From assembly GCA_036873755.1 (NCBI GenBank), contig JAVTVY010020310.1:1-64000 (forward strand): a stretch of DNA of 64,000 nt. Direction: 5' to 3'. Below, piece after piece: positions 63,414 to 64,000 of this stretch; the first letter of the stretch is position 1, and each line of letters opens with the position of its first letter. The notes under the pieces are model-generated. The model saw nothing but the letters and a program-made list of their open reading frames with translations, was not told where the DNA came from and searched no databases. This DNA is from Hanleya hanleyi. Taxonomy: Eukaryota > Mollusca > Polyplacophora > Lepidopleurida > Hanleyidae. The position numbers and the translations under genes were made by a program.

Positions 63414-64000
63414 ATATTTATTTTATATTTTAAGCTAAAACAAATCAGACTGATTGGTAAAATATACGACTTTAGGTAACACCTATACAGAGTCAGACTT
63501 ACAAATGTAGCCTATATGACACTGAGCATGACTCTACCTCTCGGCTGACATCATATACCATAAAATTTTAAATGTATTATTTGAGACCCTGGGCAGACTA
63601 TGATAACAAGTGGTCTAACTAGCACTGCACTGATTCCTTATGTCAGAATTTGCTCCAAAGCTGCCAGTGCACTTTGAACTTAGGAGCTATGCAATCTGAT
63701 GCTATATGAGAATGAAGCGAAGATAGCCCGGTGATATATTGTACATGTTGGTGCTGATATTGTCAGGCTGTTGTCCACACACTTTCATGAAAAGAAACCA
63801 CACCAGTTGAAAGAACCTGGTAGGCCCTACACAGGCCCAGTATAAGGGTCAGGCGAAGAGGTTATCACAACTGGTTATCTATATGTTCCTGCACATTCAC
63901 CCCGGAGATTCAGTTCTCCACCCCTTGTGTGCTTTGGCATGACATTCCATCCCGTGGAGCATGTTTTCCATCCTGTGGAGCAAAACGGTACACTTTTTCG
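63414..64000. other. Non-coding; short tandem at the window edge
   Basis: CCATCC(C/T)GTGGAGCA occurs twice at about 63945-63982, possibly the start of another array that continues outside the window. Confidence 0.45.

Overview
This is animal nuclear DNA, not bacterial. It is AT-rich, mostly non-coding and packed with transposable elements. Intron-poor rhodopsin-type receptors, a Gmr1-type Ty3/gypsy element, a DIRS-like relic and tRNA-SINEs of the kind seen in molluscs suggest a marine lophotrochozoan, most likely a mollusc. The species is inferred, not shown.

Layout: (1) 1-4.2 kb and 11.93-16.43 kb are two copies of one segment, each with an intact single-exon class A GPCR (975-1955 and 12926-13915). 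A third, decayed copy (16.56-17.14 kb) has lost the receptor. Between them is non-coding DNA with small inverted-repeat elements. (2) 17.2-18.1 kb holds a dispersed repeat and a broken DIRS-type tyrosine recombinase. (3) 18.6-28.3 kb holds three different foldback elements whose terminal inverted repeats are tandem arrays of a short GACA-(A/T)n-Cn motif. One arm of the first has grown to about 5.3 kb. The third carries a broken FLYWCH/MULE transposase, has a 10-bp target duplication and sits inside a SINE. (4) 30.7-37.4 kb is a nearly complete LTR retrotransposon on the minus strand, with integrase upstream of reverse transcriptase (Gmr1 order). A solo LTR of the same family lies at 40.3-41.0 kb. 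(5) 41.1-45.0 and 52.8-54.96 kb are a second pair of duplicated segments. One carries a 2.2-kb LTR-like insertion and the other a TTAA-flanked MITE, and each shows the other's empty site. (6) 46-64 kb is a mosaic of TTAA MITEs, TA-flanked palindromic MITEs, a LINE tail, a zinc-finger relic and a large inverted minisatellite element (56.5-58.8 kb).

The only convincing host genes are the two receptors. The rest is a record of transposition, in which paralogous segments inside the window date and validate several insertions. The most unusual theme is the repeated occurrence of mobile elements whose ends are tandem or palindromic arrays, likely multiplied transposase-binding sites. No operons apply. 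I saw no functional RNA gene or CRISPR array. Long ORFs at 19.4-24.7 kb are a by-product of a stop-free minisatellite and are not genes.
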